This document shows positions 31,797 to 42,981 of a DNA stretch of 64,000 bases, piece by piece. A model generated the notes under the pieces. That model was not told the DNA's origin, searched no databases, and saw nothing but the letters and a program-made list of their open reading frames with translations. How positions within the stretch are numbered: position 1 is the first letter of the stretch; each line of letters starts with the position of its first letter. The translations under genes and the position numbers were made by a program. The DNA is from Lelliottia jeotgali (GTDB taxonomy: Bacteria; Pseudomonadota; Gammaproteobacteria; Enterobacterales; Enterobacteriaceae): the NCBI GenBank assembly GCA_002271215.1, contig CP018628.1:3782001-3846000 (forward strand). Direction: 5' to 3'.

Positions 31797-32117
31797 ATGA
31801 TCCCAGGCGAATACCAGATTAAACCCGGCCAGATCGCCCTGAACGTCGGGCGAAAAACCCAGCGCACGATCGTCGAAAACCACGGCGACAGACCGATCCA
31901 GGTAGGATCGCACTATCACTTTTACGAAGTAAATCCGGCGCTGAAATTCGATCGCGCCGCGACCAAAGGCTATCGCCTGAACATTCCGGCAGGCACCGCC
32001 GTGCGCTTCGAGCCGGGGCAAAAGCGCGAGGTGACGCTGGTGCTGATCGCCGGGGCGCAGCGGGTGTTTGGTTTTCGCGGCGAAGTGATGGGCGGTCTGG
32101 AGGATAACAATGGCTGA
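31797..32117 (+). CDS. ureB: Urease subunit beta
   Basis: 106 residues with [32 protein letters not shown] and [13 protein letters not shown], all urease beta signatures. A GAGGTGGAG ribosome site precedes the ATG. Its last 8 bases overlap the ureC start, so the two are translated together. Confidence 0.97.
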   Translation: MIPGEYQIKPGQIALNVGRKTQRTIVENHGDRPIQVGSHYHFYEVNPALKFDRAATKGYRLNIPAGTAVRFEPGQKREVTLVLIAGAQRVFGFRGEVMGGLEDNNG

Positions 32118-33813
32118 GATTTCGCGTCAGGCATATGCCGACATGTTTGGCCCGACGACGGGCGATAAAGTTCGGCTGGCCGATACTGAGCTGTGGATCG
32201 AAGTAGAAAACGATCTCACGGTGTACGGAGAAGAGGTTAAATTTGGCGGCGGGAAAGTGATCCGCGACGGCATGGGTCAGGGGCAAATGACCGCGCAGAA
32301 TTGCGTGGATCTGGTCCTGACCAACGCGCTGATCGTCGATCACTGGGGAATTGTGAAAGCCGATATCGGCGTCAAAGACGGCAGGATCTTCGCTATCGGT
32401 AAAGCCGGAAATCCGGATATCCAGCCCGGCGTAACGATCCCGATCGGCGCGGCGACAGAGGTGATCGCCGCCGAAGGCAAGATCGTCACCGCCGGTGGGA
32501 TCGACACCCACATCCACTGGATCTGTCCGCAGCAGGCCGAAGAGGCGCTGGTCTCGGGCGTAACCACCATGATTGGCGGCGGCACCGGACCCGCAGCAGG
32601 AACAAACGCCACCACCTGCACGCCGGGGCCGTGGTATATCGCGAGGATGTTGCAGGCTGCGGATACGCTGGCGGTCAATATTGGCCTACTCGGAAAGGGC
32701 AACACGTCAAACCCTGAAGCCCTGCGCGAACAGGTCGCGGCGGGCGCGATCGGCCTGAAAATTCACGAAGACTGGGGTTCAACGCCTGCGGCAATCAACT
32801 GCTCGCTGGAGGTCGCCGAAGAGATGGATATTCAGGTGGCGTTGCACAGCGATACGCTGAATGAAGGCGGGTTTGTCGAAGACACGCTGGCAGCCATTGG
32901 CGGGCGAACCATTCATACCTTCCATACCGAAGGGGCGGGCGGCGGCCATGCGCCGGATATTATTACCGCCTGCGCGCACCCGAATATTTTGCCCTCCTCC
33001 ACCAATCCGACGCTGCCCTACACGGTCAATACCATTGATGAGCATCTCGATATGCTGATGGTGTGCCATCACCTGGACCCGGATATCGCCGAGGACGTGG
33101 CCTTTGCCGAATCGCGCATTCGCCGCGAAACCATAGCCGCCGAAGATGTATTGCACGATATCGGCGCGTTCTCGCTGACTTCCTCCGATTCCCAGGCGAT
33201 GGGCCGCGTGGGTGAAGTGATCATCCGCACCTGGCAGGTGGCGCACCGCATGAAGGTGCAGCGCGGGCCGCTTGCGGAGGAGTCCGGGGATAACGACAAT
33301 TTTCGCGTCAAACGCTACGTCGCCAAATACACCATCAACCCGGCGCTGACCCACGGCATCGCTCACGAAGTCGGCTCAATTGAAGCGGGTAAACTGGCGG
33401 ATCTGGTGGTCTGGTCGCCGGCATTTTTTGGCGTCAAACCGGCCACGATCGTCAAAGGCGGGATGATCGCCTGTGCGCCGATGGGGGATATCAACGCCTC
33501 GATCCCCACGCCGCAGCCGGTGCACTATCGCCCGATGTTTGGATCGCTCGGGGCTGCGCGTCACGCCACGCGCCTGACGTTTGTCTCCCAGGCCGCCGCC
33601 GCGAACGGCATTCCTGAGCAGCTCAATTTGCAAAGCGCGATTGCCGTGGTGAAGGGCTGCCGGACGGTGAAAAAAGCCGACATGATCCACAACAGCCTGC
33701 AGCCAAACATTACCGTGGATGCGCAAACCTACGTGGTACGCGTCGACGGCGAACTGATTACCAGCGAACCGGCAGAGGTCCTGCCGATGGCGCAACGCTA
33801 TTTCCTGTTCTGA
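32110..33813 (+). CDS. ureC: Urease subunit alpha (catalytic)
   Basis: 567 residues, the same length as Klebsiella aerogenes UreC, and the catalytic residues fall at the same numbers: His134 and His136 (DTHIHW), the carbamylated Lys217 and His219 (GLKIHE), plus HSDTLNEG and [12 protein letters not shown] for the later nickel and substrate histidines. MVCHHL holds the flap cysteine and catalytic histidine. It hydrolyses urea to ammonia and carbamate with a di-nickel centre. Nothing in the sequence suggests inactivity. Confidence 0.98.
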   Translation: MAEISRQAYADMFGPTTGDKVRLADTELWIEVENDLTVYGEEVKFGGGKVIRDGMGQGQMTAQNCVDLVLTNALIVDHWGIVKADIGVKDGRIFAIGKAGNPDIQPGVTIPIGAATEVIAAEGKIVTAGGIDTHIHWICPQQAEEALVSGVTTMIGGGTGPAAGTNATTCTPGPWYIARMLQAADTLAVNIGLLGKGNTSNPEALREQVAAGAIGLKIHEDWGSTPAAINCSLEVAEEMDIQVALHSDTLNEGGFVEDTLAAIGGRTIHTFHTEGAGGGHAPDIITACAHPNILPSSTNPTLPYTVNTIDEHLDMLMVCHHLDPDIAEDVAFAESRIRRETIAAEDVLHDIGAFSLTSSDSQAMGRVGEVIIRTWQVAHRMKVQRGPLAEESGDNDNFRVKRYVAKYTINPALTHGIAHEVGSIEAGKLADLVVWSPAFFGVKPATIVKGGMIACAPMGDINASIPTPQPVHYRPMFGSLGAARHATRLTFVSQAAAANGIPEQLNLQSAIAVVKGCRTVKKADMIHNSLQPNITVDAQTYVVRVDGELITSEPAEVLPMAQRYFLF

Positions 33814-33819
33814 GGAGAG

Positions 33820-34281
33820 ATGATGATCTATTTAACCCAACGTCTTGATCACCCCCATCCCGTCACCGCCAGCGTGACCCTGCCGATTGATGTGCGGGTG
33901 AAAAGCCGCGCCCGCGTAGAGCTGAACGACGGGCGTGAAGCGGGCCTGATGCTGCCGCGCGGGCTGTTACTTCGGGGTGGCGATCTGCTGACTACCGACG
34001 ATGGCCAAGAGGTTGTCGAAGTGATCGCCGCGCCAGAATCCGTGTCAGTGGTGCGCTGCGCCGATCCGTATCTGCTCGCACGCGCCTGCTATCACCTCGG
34101 CAACCGCCATGTGCCACTGCAAATCATGCCTGGCGAGCTGCGCTATCACCACGATCATGTTCTCGACGACATGCTGCGCCAGTTCAGTCTCGAGGTGACT
34201 TTTGCCCATCTGCCGTTTGAGCCGGAAGCCGGGGCCTACACAAGTGAAGCCCACGGCCATGCGCACGCCCATTCTCATTAA
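33820..34281 (+). CDS. ureE: Urease accessory protein UreE, nickel metallochaperone
   Basis: 153 residues with an N-terminal peptide-binding domain and a C-terminal metal-binding domain ([23 protein letters not shown]). The tail is His-rich ([11 protein letters not shown]), shorter than the tail of K. aerogenes UreE but of the same type. It delivers Ni2+ to the UreDFG-apourease complex. Tandem ATGs (33820, 33823) follow GAGGAGAG. Confidence 0.95.
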   Translation: MMIYLTQRLDHPHPVTASVTLPIDVRVKSRARVELNDGREAGLMLPRGLLLRGGDLLTTDDGQEVVEVIAAPESVSVVRCADPYLLARACYHLGNRHVPLQIMPGELRYHHDHVLDDMLRQFSLEVTFAHLPFEPEAGAYTSEAHGHAHAHSH

Positions 34282-34295
34282 GGCACGTTGAGCGA

Positions 34296-34970
34296 ATGGA
34301 ACACAACCGCCAGCAGTTACGCCTGATGCAGCTCTCCAGCAGCAGCCTGCCGGTCGGGTCATTCACCTGGTCCCAGGGGCTGGAGTGGGCAGTGGAAGCT
34401 GGCTGGATCAAAACGGTGGCAGAGTTCAGCCGCTGGCAGATTCAGCAGATGGAGCAGAGTTTTTTGTGCGTCGATTTGCCGCTGTTTATCCGCCTGTATC
34501 GCGCCTGCGAGCAGAACGATTTCGCCGCCGCAAAACGCTGGACGACGTATCTCCTCGCCTGCCGGGAGACGCGCGAACTGCGCGAAGAAGAACGCAATCG
34601 CGGCGCGGCTTTTACCCGCCTGATTAAGAGCTGGGAACCGGATTGCCCACCCGACTGGCTGCCGCTGTTTTCACAAAGCCAGCTGTGCGGCATGGCATGG
34701 CTAGGCGTGCGCTGGAGGATTGACGCCCACGCGCTGGCCCTGAGTCTCGGCTACAGCTGGATAGAGAGCGCGGTAATGGCGGGCGTGAAGCTGGTGCCGT
34801 TCGGGCAGCAGGCGGCCCAGCAGTTGATTATCGATTTAAGCGACCATTTTGCTGAAAAGCTCGGTCAGGCGTGGCAGCTCAGCGATGACGAACTGGGTGC
34901 GGCGACGCCGCTCTCGGCCATCGCCTCGGCGCGTCACGAAACTCAATATTCACGGTTATTCCGATCCTGA
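34296..34970 (+). CDS. ureF: Urease accessory protein UreF
   Basis: 224 residues, all-helical UreF family, with [20 protein letters not shown] near the N-terminus and [20 protein letters not shown] in the second half. It acts in the UreDFG complex to gate UreG GTP hydrolysis during activation. It begins 14 bases after ureE and is followed by ureG after 9 bases. Confidence 0.95.
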   Translation: MEHNRQQLRLMQLSSSSLPVGSFTWSQGLEWAVEAGWIKTVAEFSRWQIQQMEQSFLCVDLPLFIRLYRACEQNDFAAAKRWTTYLLACRETRELREEERNRGAAFTRLIKSWEPDCPPDWLPLFSQSQLCGMAWLGVRWRIDAHALALSLGYSWIESAVMAGVKLVPFGQQAAQQLIIDLSDHFAEKLGQAWQLSDDELGAATPLSAIASARHETQYSRLFRS

Positions 34971-34979
34971 GGATTTTTT

Positions 34980-35597
34980 ATGGCTGATTACAAACATCCC
35001 CTGCGCGTGGGCGTGGGTGGCCCGGTCGGTTCGGGTAAAACCGCCCTGCTGGAAGCGCTGTGCAAAGCGATGCGCGACACATATCATCTGGCCGTCGTGA
35101 CCAACGATATCTACACCAAAGAGGATCAGCGCATCCTGACAGAAGCCGGGGCGCTGGAGCCGGATCGCATTGTCGGCGTGGAAACCGGCGGCTGTCCGCA
35201 TACCGCGATCCGCGAAGATGCCTCAATGAACCTCGCGGCGGTGGAAGCGTTAAGCGAGAAGTTCGGCAATCTGGATCTGATTTTTGTCGAAAGCGGCGGA
35301 GATAATCTCAGCGCCACTTTTAGCCCGGAGCTAGCGGATCTCACGATCTACGTGATTGACGTGGCGGAAGGCGAAAAGATCCCGCGCAAAGGCGGGCCGG
35401 GGATCACTAAATCGGATTTTCTGGTGATCAATAAAACGGATCTGGCACCGTACGTCGGGGCATCTTTAGAGGTGATGGAGCGTGACACCAATCGCATGCG
35501 CGGCGAACGTCCGTGGACGTTTACCAACCTGAAAGTGGGTGACGGGCTGGCGACGATTATTAAATTTTTGGAAGTGAAAGGGATGTTGAGGGTTTAG
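34980..35597 (+). CDS. ureG: Urease accessory GTPase UreG
   Basis: 205 residues, SIMIBI-class GTPase. P-loop GPVGSGKT (residues 14-21), the metal-binding invariant region around [18 protein letters not shown] (CPH motif), FVESGGDNL, and the guanine-specificity [10 protein letters not shown]. It powers nickel transfer into urease. It is the last gene of the operon; no nickel transporter gene follows. Confidence 0.97.
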   Translation: MADYKHPLRVGVGGPVGSGKTALLEALCKAMRDTYHLAVVTNDIYTKEDQRILTEAGALEPDRIVGVETGGCPHTAIREDASMNLAAVEALSEKFGNLDLIFVESGGDNLSATFSPELADLTIYVIDVAEGEKIPRKGGPGITKSDFLVINKTDLAPYVGASLEVMERDTNRMRGERPWTFTNLKVGDGLATIIKFLEVKGMLRV

Positions 35598-35604
35598 CAG
35601 ATTT

Positions 35605-35691
35605 TGCCGGGCGGCGCTTCGCTTGCGCCGGCCTACAAAACCGTGGCTCGGAGAAATTTGTAGGCCCGGTAAGCGCAGCGCCACCGGGCAA
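35605..35691. repeat. BIME (two REP units) after ureG
   Basis: GCCGGGCGGCGCTTCGCTTG-CGCCGGCC and the inverted TAGGCCCGGTAAGCGCAGCG-CCACCGGGC face each other between the convergent ureG and tsaD genes. Confidence 0.75.
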
Positions 35692-35703
35692 TACAGACCG
35701 CAC

Positions 35704-36717
35704 TTATGCCGCAGGCAATTCCGCCAGCGGCCAGCGTGGACGCACGGAAACACTTAAATCCGCCGTCGCGCCCGCTTTCGCACGCACCATGCCCGCGTAG
35801 GCAATCATCGCGCCGTTGTCGGTGCAAAACTCTGGACGCGCGTAAAACACTTCGCCGCGACGTTTTTGCATCATCTCCGCCAGCTTCGCACGCAGTGTAC
35901 GGTTGGCACTCACGCCCCCCGCCATCACCAGACGCTTAAAGCCGGTCTGATCCAGCGCGCGTTTGCACTTGATCATCAACGTATCCACCACCGCATCTTC
36001 AAACGCACGAGCGATATCTGCACGGGTCTGATCGTCGTTGTCATTGTTGCGGATGGTATTCGCCGCGAAGGTTTTCAGGCCAGAGAAGCTAAAATCCAGC
36101 CCTGGGCGATCGGTCATCGGGCGTGGGAAGACAAAGCGTTTTTCAACACCCTGCGACGCCAGTTTTGACAGCATCGGACCACCTGGATAATCAAGGCCCA
36201 GCAGTTTGGCGGTTTTATCAAACGCTTCACCGGCGGCGTCATCGATAGACTCGCCCAGCAGTTCGTACTCGCCAATGCCCGTCACGCTGATAAGCTGGGT
36301 ATGACCGCCGGAAACCAGCAGCGCCACAAACGGAAACTCCGGTGGATTCTCTTCCAGCATCGGTGCCAGAAGATGCCCTTCCATGTGATGAACCGCAATC
36401 GCCGGAACATCCCACGCGAACGCCAGCGAACGCCCTACGGTTGCGCCAACCAACAGCGCGCCGACCAGACCCGGACCGGCGGTATAGGCCACCGCATCGA
36501 TATCTTTTGCGGTCAAACCGGACTCTTTCAGCGCCGCCTGAATCAGGGGAACGGTTTTACGCACATGGTCGCGAGACGCCAGCTCAGGCACCACTCCGCC
36601 GTAATCAGCGTGTAATTTCACCTGACTATACAGTTGGTTGGCTAGCAGACCTTTTTCGTCGTCGTAAATGGCGATGCCGGTTTCATCGCAGGATGTTTCA
36701 ATACCCAGTACACGCAT
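35704..36717 (-). CDS. tsaD: tRNA N6-threonylcarbamoyladenosine transferase TsaD
   Basis: 337 residues of the Kae1/Gcp family: [19 protein letters not shown] at the N-terminus, the metal-binding HHMEGH, GGHTQLI, and the ASKHAC-fold [11 protein letters not shown] and [12 protein letters not shown]. It transfers threonylcarbamoyl to A37 of ANN-decoding tRNAs with TsaB and TsaE. It is divergent from rpsU, the classic arrangement next to the macromolecular synthesis operon. Confidence 0.97.
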   Translation of the reverse strand: MRVLGIETSCDETGIAIYDDEKGLLANQLYSQVKLHADYGGVVPELASRDHVRKTVPLIQAALKESGLTAKDIDAVAYTAGPGLVGALLVGATVGRSLAFAWDVPAIAVHHMEGHLLAPMLEENPPEFPFVALLVSGGHTQLISVTGIGEYELLGESIDDAAGEAFDKTAKLLGLDYPGGPMLSKLASQGVEKRFVFPRPMTDRPGLDFSFSGLKTFAANTIRNNDNDDQTRADIARAFEDAVVDTLMIKCKRALDQTGFKRLVMAGGVSANRTLRAKLAEMMQKRRGEVFYARPEFCTDNGAMIAYAGMVRAKAGATADLSVSVRPRWPLAELPAA

Positions 36718-36782
36718 GGCTTAATTTACCTCTTTTCAATACCGCGCAGTGTAGGGCGAATGCGGGTCGATGTATACCCTGA

Positions 36783-37160
<378 letters not shown>

Positions 37161-37209
37161 TCTGTTGAGGGCGCACGCCCTCAATGGTCAGACTGAGTTA
37201 TAGTCGTAA

Positions 37210-37246
37210 GGCCGTGCTTCCGGAAGGAATGCGCGGCTTATTTTCG
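37210..37246 (+). terminator. rpsU-dnaG attenuating terminator (T1 type)
   Basis: GCCGTGCTTCCGGAAGGAAT-GCGCGGCTTATTTTC makes a GC stem with a T-rich tail. It lies between rpsU and dnaG where E. coli has T1, which lowers dnaG relative to rpsU. A further perfect stem TTGAGGGCG/CGCCCTCAA occurs at 37164-37183. Confidence 0.75.
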
Positions 37247-37261
37247 TTTATGCATTAGCAA

Positions 37262-37385
37262 ATACACAAAATTATTCACACTGTATCAAGGCGGCAAGGG
37301 AGTGAATCCCCGGAGCTTACTTAAGTAAGTGACAGGGGTGAACGAGCGTAGCCAACGCAGAGACAGTTTGAAGGATGAAGTGTAC
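37262..37385. repeat. ERIC element between rpsU and dnaG
   Basis: Carries the ERIC core GTGAATCCCCGGAGCTTACT-TAAGTAAGTGACAGGGGTGA, close to the published ERIC primer sequences, and near-inverted ends TACACA/TGTGTA-like. It aligns in reverse orientation with the copy at 18472-18600. It ends 12 bases before the dnaG ATG. Confidence 0.85.
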
Positions 37386-37396
37386 TAACGGGGCCT

Positions 37397-39142
37397 ATGG
37401 CTGGACGAATTCCACGCGTTTTTATCAATGACCTGCTGGCCAGAACCGACATCGTCGATCTCATCGATGCGCGGGTAAAGCTCAAAAAGCAGGGTAAGAA
37501 CTACCATGCGTGCTGTCCGTTCCATAACGAAAAAACCCCCTCTTTCACCGTTAACGGTGAAAAACAGTTTTACCACTGCTTTGGCTGTGGCGCACACGGG
37601 AATGCCGTCGACTTTCTGATGAACTACGACAAGCTCGAGTTTGTCGAAACCGTCGAAGAACTGGCGGCGATGCACAACCTTGAAGTGCCCTATGAAGCAG
37701 GCAGCGGTCCGAGTCAGATTGAACGTCATCAGCGACAAACGCTTTATCAGCTGATGGACGGTTTGAATTCGTTTTACCAACAGTCTCTTAAGCAAAATGC
37801 AGCTGAACCTGCGCGTCAGTATCTGACAAAGCGCGGCTTGAGCGACGAAGTGATTGCGCGTTTCGCTATTGGTTACGCCCCGCCCGGCTGGGACAACGTG
37901 TTAAAGCGTTTTGGTGGCAATAGCGAAGATCGTAAGTCTCTGATTGATGCCGGTATGCTGGTGACAAACGATCAGGGCAGAAGCTACGACCGCTTCCGCG
38001 AACGGGTGATGTTCCCCATCCGCGATAAGCGAGGCCGGGTGATTGGTTTTGGTGGGCGCGTGCTGGGTGACGGCATGCCGAAATACCTTAACTCCCCGGA
38101 AACCGATATTTTCCACAAAGGTCGCCAGCTATATGGCCTTTATGAAGCCCAACAGGATAACGCTGAACCCCGGCGTTTGCTGGTGGTCGAAGGCTATATG
38201 GACGTGGTCGCGCTGGCTCAGTACGACATCAACTACGCGGTTGCGTCGTTGGGAACGTCGACCACCGCCGACCACATTCAACTCCTGTTCCGGGCGACGA
38301 ACAACGTCATCTGTTGTTACGACGGTGACCGTGCCGGACGCGACGCCGCCTGGCGTGCACTGGAAACTGCACTACCCTATATGACCGACGGGCGCCAGTT
38401 GCGCTTTATGTTCCTGCCCGACGGTGAAGACCCAGATACGCTGGTGCGTAAAGAGGGCAAAGCGGCGTTTGAAGCGCGGATGGAGCAGGCTCAGCCGCTC
38501 TCCACGTTTTTGTTTAACAGCCTGATGCCGCAGGTAGATTTGAGTACCCCGGACGGTCGCGCTCAGCTGAGTACTCTGGCCCTGCCGCTGATTACTCAGG
38601 TCCCAGGAGAAACCTTGCGCATTTATCTGCGTCAGGAACTCGGCAACAAGCTTGGCATTCTGGATGACAGCCAGCTTGAACGTTTAATGCCAAAACTGGC
38701 TGAAAACGGTGCGGTTCGCCCCGCGCCACAGCTAAAACGCACAACCATGCGTATACTGATAGGGTTACTGGTGCAAAACCCAGAGCTGGCGCCGCAAGTG
38801 CCGCCGCTCGCGGGGTTGAACCATGAAAAGTTGCCAGGACTTGGCCTGTTCTCAGAACTGGTCAATACGTGTCTGTCTCAGCCGGGTCTGACCACCGGCC
38901 AACTTTTAGAGCATTATCGCGGCACAAAAGAGGCCGCCACCCTTGAAAAACTGTCGATGTGGGACGATATAGCAGATAAGGATATCGCAGAAAAAACGTT
39001 CACCGACTCACTCAACCATATGTTTGATTCGATGCTTGAACTGCGCCAGGAAGAGCTCATTGCTCGCGAGCGCACTCACGGTTTAAGCAGCGAAGAACGC
39101 CGGGAACTCTGGATGTTAAACCAGGAACTGGCGAAGAAATAA
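37397..39142 (+). CDS. dnaG: DNA primase
   Basis: 581 residues, the E. coli length. The N-terminal zinc-binding domain has [15 protein letters not shown] and FYHCFGCG; the Toprim core has [11 protein letters not shown] and [12 protein letters not shown]; the C-terminal helical domain binds DnaB. It makes RNA primers at the replication fork. The mRNA leader here is replaced by an ERIC element, so the ribosome site is unusual (TAACGGGGCCT before the ATG). Confidence 0.98.
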   Translation: MAGRIPRVFINDLLARTDIVDLIDARVKLKKQGKNYHACCPFHNEKTPSFTVNGEKQFYHCFGCGAHGNAVDFLMNYDKLEFVETVEELAAMHNLEVPYEAGSGPSQIERHQRQTLYQLMDGLNSFYQQSLKQNAAEPARQYLTKRGLSDEVIARFAIGYAPPGWDNVLKRFGGNSEDRKSLIDAGMLVTNDQGRSYDRFRERVMFPIRDKRGRVIGFGGRVLGDGMPKYLNSPETDIFHKGRQLYGLYEAQQDNAEPRRLLVVEGYMDVVALAQYDINYAVASLGTSTTADHIQLLFRATNNVICCYDGDRAGRDAAWRALETALPYMTDGRQLRFMFLPDGEDPDTLVRKEGKAAFEARMEQAQPLSTFLFNSLMPQVDLSTPDGRAQLSTLALPLITQVPGETLRIYLRQELGNKLGILDDSQLERLMPKLAENGAVRPAPQLKRTTMRILIGLLVQNPELAPQVPPLAGLNHEKLPGLGLFSELVNTCLSQPGLTTGQLLEHYRGTKEAATLEKLSMWDDIADKDIAEKTFTDSLNHMFDSMLELRQEELIARERTHGLSSEERRELWMLNQELAKK

Positions 39143-39315
39143 ACGAAAGAAGCAATCTTTCAAGAATTCAACGGCTTAAGTGCCGAATATCGATCGGGAA
39201 GCCCCCGGCAGCCGCACTGAGAGGCAGCGGCAAAAATATAAGTACGCCCTCGCTTCAAAGGTTGGCAGCGACACCGCCGACACCAATTAAACGAATTAAG
39301 TGTGGATACCGTCTT

Positions 39316-41160
39316 ATGGAGCAAAACCCGCAGTCACAGCTGAAACTTCTTGTCCAACGTGGTAAGGAGCAAGGCTATCTGACCTATGCCGAGGTCAATG
39401 ACCATCTGCCGGAAGATATCGTCGATTCAGATCAAATCGAAGACATCATCCAAATGATCAATGACATGGGCATTCAGGTGATGGAAGAAGCACCGGATGC
39501 TGATGATCTGTTGCTGGCTGAAAACTCCAACAACACCGACGAAGATGCAGAAGAAGCTGCTGCACAGGTGTTGTCCAGCGTTGAATCTGAAATCGGGCGT
39601 ACCACTGACCCGGTGCGCATGTACATGCGTGAAATGGGCACCGTTGAACTGCTGACCCGCGAAGGCGAAATCGACATCGCGAAACGCATCGAAGACGGGA
39701 TCAACCAGGTTCAGTGCTCTGTTGCCGAATACCCTGAAGCGATCACCTATCTGCTTGAGCAGTACGATCGCGTCGAAGCCGAAGAAGCGCGTCTGTCTGA
39801 CCTGATCACCGGTTTTGTCGATCCTAACGCTGAAGAAGACCTGGCGCCAACGGCGACTCACGTCGGCTCTGAGCTGTCTCAGGAAGAGATGGATGACGAC
39901 GAAGACGAAGAGGAAGAAGAAGACGACGACAGCAGTGATGACGATAACAGCATCGATCCTGAGTTAGCGCGCGAGAAGTTTGGCGAGCTGCGTACTCAGT
40001 ACGAACTGGCTCGTGACACCATCAAAGCCAAAGGCCGCAGCCATGCTGCCGCTCAGGCTGAGATTCAGAAACTGTCAGAAGTGTTCAAACAGTTCCGCCT
40101 GGTGCCAAAACAGTTCGACTATCTGGTTAACAGCATGCGCGTCATGATGGACCGCGTTCGTACTCAAGAACGTATCATCATGAAGCTGTGCGTTGAGCAG
40201 TGCAAAATGCCGAAAAAGAACTTCATCACTCTGTTCACCGGCAACGAAACCAGCGAGACCTGGTTCAACGCGGCTATCGCGATGAACAAACCGTGGTCTG
40301 AAAAACTGCATGACGTGGCTGATGACGTTCAGCGCGGCCTGCAGAAACTGCGTCAAATCGAAGAAGAGACCGGCCTGACTATCGAGCAGGTTAAAGACAT
40401 CAACCGTCGCATGTCCATCGGCGAAGCGAAAGCCCGTCGTGCGAAGAAAGAGATGGTTGAAGCGAACTTACGTCTGGTTATTTCGATCGCCAAGAAATAC
40501 ACCAACCGTGGTCTGCAGTTCCTGGATCTGATTCAGGAAGGTAACATCGGTCTGATGAAAGCGGTTGATAAGTTTGAATATCGCCGTGGTTACAAATTCT
40601 CCACCTATGCTACCTGGTGGATTCGTCAGGCGATCACCCGCTCTATCGCGGATCAGGCGCGCACCATCCGTATTCCGGTGCATATGATTGAGACCATCAA
40701 CAAACTCAACCGTATCTCCCGCCAGATGCTGCAAGAGATGGGTCGCGAGCCGACGCCAGAAGAGCTGGCTGAACGCATGCTGATGCCAGAAGATAAGATT
40801 CGTAAGGTGCTGAAAATCGCTAAAGAGCCAATCTCCATGGAAACGCCAATCGGCGACGATGAAGATTCGCATCTGGGTGATTTCATCGAGGATACCACCC
40901 TCGAGCTGCCGCTGGATTCTGCGACCACTGAGAGCCTCCGTGCTGCCACCCACGACGTGCTGGCTGGCCTGACCGCCCGTGAAGCGAAAGTCCTGCGTAT
41001 GCGTTTCGGTATCGATATGAACACCGACCACACGCTGGAAGAAGTGGGTAAACAGTTCGACGTAACCCGCGAACGTATCCGTCAGATCGAAGCGAAGGCC
41101 CTGCGCAAACTGCGCCACCCAAGCCGCTCTGAAGTGCTGCGTAGCTTCCTCGACGATTAA
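39316..41160 (+). CDS. rpoD: RNA polymerase sigma-70 (RpoD)
   Basis: 614 residues. Region 1.1 starts [21 protein letters not shown] very acidic stretch (residues about 190-215) lies in the nonconserved region, followed by region 2 ([17 protein letters not shown]) and the region 4 helix-turn-helix ([19 protein letters not shown]). The ATG at 39316 gives the E. coli start; a longer frame from 39262 is not supported. It is the last gene of the operon. Confidence 0.98.
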   Translation: MEQNPQSQLKLLVQRGKEQGYLTYAEVNDHLPEDIVDSDQIEDIIQMINDMGIQVMEEAPDADDLLLAENSNNTDEDAEEAAAQVLSSVESEIGRTTDPVRMYMREMGTVELLTREGEIDIAKRIEDGINQVQCSVAEYPEAITYLLEQYDRVEAEEARLSDLITGFVDPNAEEDLAPTATHVGSELSQEEMDDDEDEEEEEDDDSSDDDNSIDPELAREKFGELRTQYELARDTIKAKGRSHAAAQAEIQKLSEVFKQFRLVPKQFDYLVNSMRVMMDRVRTQERIIMKLCVEQCKMPKKNFITLFTGNETSETWFNAAIAMNKPWSEKLHDVADDVQRGLQKLRQIEEETGLTIEQVKDINRRMSIGEAKARRAKKEMVEANLRLVISIAKKYTNRGLQFLDLIQEGNIGLMKAVDKFEYRRGYKFSTYATWWIRQAITRSIADQARTIRIPVHMIETINKLNRISRQMLQEMGREPTPEELAERMLMPEDKIRKVLKIAKEPISMETPIGDDEDSHLGDFIEDTTLELPLDSATTESLRAATHDVLAGLTAREAKVLRMRFGIDMNTDHTLEEVGKQFDVTRERIRQIEAKALRKLRHPSRSEVLRSFLDD

Positions 41161-41175
41161 TCGTCTTTGAAAAGT

Positions 41176-41203
41176 AAAAGCTCCCAAATGGGAGCTTTTT
41201 TTT
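41176..41203 (+). terminator. rpoD terminator
   Basis: AAAAGCTCCC-AAAT-GGGAGCTTTTTTTT: perfect stem with an eight-T run, 15 bases after the rpoD stop. It can also serve mug on the other strand through the A run. Confidence 0.9.
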
Positions 41204-41224
41204 CACCGTTATTCCACCAGACTT

Positions 41225-41731
41225 CTACCTTCCCCGCACCATCAGCGCCTCGTCCAGCTCCCGATACGCCTCTACCAGCTTATCCAGCGTCGCCCGATTT
41301 AACCCGCTCGGATTCGGCAGCACCCACACCTGGGTCATGCCGATCGTGATACTTTGCTTGCCCCACTGCGCCCCTCGCTGGCTAAATGCCTGCTCGTAAG
41401 CCTGCTTGCCGAGGATTGCTAACGCCGCTGGCTGATAGTCTTCTATCTTCTTCACCAGCTCCCGCCCGCCGCTGCGCAGCTCATGCAGGTTAACTTCCGT
41501 CGCCTGCACCGTGGGTCGCTCCACCAGCATGGTGATACCACAGCGCGTATCCAACAGATGCTGTTCTTCTTCGGGCTTTAAAAGCCGATCGGTAAAACCG
41601 GCCTGATGAATCACTTTCCAGAAACGGTTTCCCGGATGGGCAAAGTGAAAACCCGTATGCGCGGAGGACTTGCCTGGGTTGATCCCACAGAACACAACCC
41701 GCAGTCCAGGTGCCAGAATATCGTTGATCAT
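41225..41731 (-). CDS. mug: G/U mismatch-specific DNA glycosylase
   Basis: 168 residues, the E. coli Mug length. The active-site motif GINPGKSS is near the N-terminus and the DNA-intercalating NPSGLNR near the C-terminus. It removes ethenocytosine and uracil opposite guanine. The start MINDILAPG at 41731 matches the family; the frame is open seven codons further to 41752. Confidence 0.94.
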   Translation of the reverse strand: MINDILAPGLRVVFCGINPGKSSAHTGFHFAHPGNRFWKVIHQAGFTDRLLKPEEEQHLLDTRCGITMLVERPTVQATEVNLHELRSGGRELVKKIEDYQPAALAILGKQAYEQAFSQRGAQWGKQSITIGMTQVWVLPNPSGLNRATLDKLVEAYRELDEALMVRGR

Positions 41732-41840
41732 CTCATTCCCCGATGAATGCATCAGGCATTCAGTATAAAGGATTGATAATGCGTTGTTTATAAAAACAGC
41801 AGGCAGGTGCGAATGTCTGGATTGCAGCAGGGAGTTACTC

Positions 41841-41846
41841 TATAAT
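41841..41846 (+). promoter_or_regulatory. -10 of the ileX tRNA promoter
   Basis: A perfect TATAAT, 10 bases before the tRNA. The best -35 at 17-bp spacing is TGGATT (41818-41823). A GC-containing discriminator follows. Confidence 0.55.
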
Positions 41847-41856
41847 TCACCGCCAC

Positions 41857-41932
41857 GGCCCCTTAGCTCAGTGGTTAGAGCAGGCGACTCATAATCGCTT
41901 GGTCGCTGGTTCAAGTCCAGCAGGGGCCACCA
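41857..41932 (+). tRNA. ileX: tRNA-Ile2 (anticodon CAT, lysidine type)
   Basis: 76 bases ending in encoded CCA. The acceptor stem GGCCCCT pairs with AGGGGCC, the D loop has AGCTCAGTGGTTAGAGC, the anticodon loop is CTCATAA and the T arm is GGTTCAAGTCC. The CAT anticodon in this context is the isoleucine-AUA tRNA, modified to lysidine by TilS. It follows mug as in E. coli. The island starts directly after it, so its 3' end is the probable integration site. Confidence 0.93.
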
Positions 41933-41935
41933 AAT

Positions 41936-41976
41936 AAAACAAGGAGTTAGATGAGAAATCGTCTGACTCCTTTTTC
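41936..41976 (+). terminator. Terminator after ileX
   Basis: AAGGAGTTAGATGAGAAATC-GTCTGACTCCTTTTT forms a stem (GGAGTYAGA/TCTGACTCC) with a T run, 8 bases after the tRNA. Confidence 0.75.
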
Positions 41977-42034
41977 GTTTTATACGAATCGGGTCAGGTA
42001 ATGGGTCAGGTAAGGAATTGCCTCCCTGCCCTCT

Positions 42035-42868
42035 TCATCTCGCTGCCAGCATCCCCGGATAGTGCTTCGCCACGATATCATTCATCTTTTCTGTCAGATC
42101 GTACCGCTTAAAAGTGATGTGCGCTGTTCCCTTCTGAAAGTAACGGATACTGAAGAAATCATCTTCGTAAACATCCTTCGAAGAGTTGTCCCGAATATGC
42201 TCCATCAATCGAGTAGTAACATCGCCACGATTGTCAGGTATCGGTTTACCATCGAGCAGAAACAACATTCTCTCCAGGTCCGCTAGTTGATCCCTCCGCC
42301 AGCCCCAGTTTAAGCTAAAGCCCCAGCGGCTATGCGTCACCAGATTGTTGACGATGATCTTTTTACCAAAGCGGCAGGGACTATTGGTTTTGTAATCCCA
42401 CGACAGCCCTTTAAAGACATTGATAATCCCACGCTCAAATACATCCATTTTGTTCCGATGTAGCTGCTCAAAAGTACTGAGGATATTCGCCTCGCTGATG
42501 GCAGGCAGATCCCCCTCCTCCAGGTTCTTATGCCACTGGTCACGGGCCTGAGCATCCATCAAGGCCATCATGCCAGACTTCAACATCAAGTCTCGCCAGA
42601 TACTACGGTCAATATTGCGTGTGACGGCAGGCAGCGCTTTATCTACCTTTTCGGTCATCCAGCTGTCGTAACGGTGCCCGGCTTTCATCGCCCAATCTTG
42701 CGCTGTACCACCGCCAATTTCTGCGGTTAGTCGTGAAATCGAATCAAGCTGCTGAATGAGTTGTTCTATCTGTTTAAGTGCGGCATCGCGGCCAGTGACC
42801 ACACGTTCGATATTGGTCGAAAGGATAAGTTCGTTGTGATCTGTTAACACGTCGGGTTCTGTTTGCAT
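42035..42868 (-). CDS. DUF4942 family island protein
   Basis: 277 residues, matching the DUF4942 proteins that commonly lie downstream of cbtA-type toxins in enterobacterial islands. Visible features are an N-terminal helical region (VTGRDAALKQIEQLIQQLDS) and a C-terminal FFSIRYFQKGTAHITFKR core. No catalytic motif is recognised, and function is unknown. It is last in the minus-strand toxin-antitoxin gene run, 114 bases after the toxin gene, with a hairpin in the gap. Confidence 0.8.
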   Translation of the reverse strand: MQTEPDVLTDHNELILSTNIERVVTGRDAALKQIEQLIQQLDSISRLTAEIGGGTAQDWAMKAGHRYDSWMTEKVDKALPAVTRNIDRSIWRDLMLKSGMMALMDAQARDQWHKNLEEGDLPAISEANILSTFEQLHRNKMDVFERGIINVFKGLSWDYKTNSPCRFGKKIIVNNLVTHSRWGFSLNWGWRRDQLADLERMLFLLDGKPIPDNRGDVTTRLMEHIRDNSSKDVYEDDFFSIRYFQKGTAHITFKRYDLTEKMNDIVAKHYPGMLAAR

Positions 42869-42893
42869 CGTTAATCGTCCATAAAAGCAAACA

Positions 42894-42915
42894 CGCCTGC
42901 CGAAAGTGGCAGGCG
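42894..42915 (-). terminator. Hairpin 25 nt before the DUF4942 start
   Basis: Minus strand CGCCTGCC-ACTTTC-GGCAGGCG followed by TGTTTGCTTTTA. It could end the toxin transcript or control the next gene. Similar hairpins precede three other island genes. Confidence 0.6.
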
Positions 42916-42981
42916 CATTATGCGATGAATAAAAAGGGTGGGAAGTGCAGAGGTAAAAATCAGGAATGAGGCTCGAAGAAT

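Noticed and set aside
39262..39315. Longer start for rpoD
   Set aside because: Would add 18 residues not found in sigma-70; ATG 39316 gives the conserved MEQNPQSQ start.
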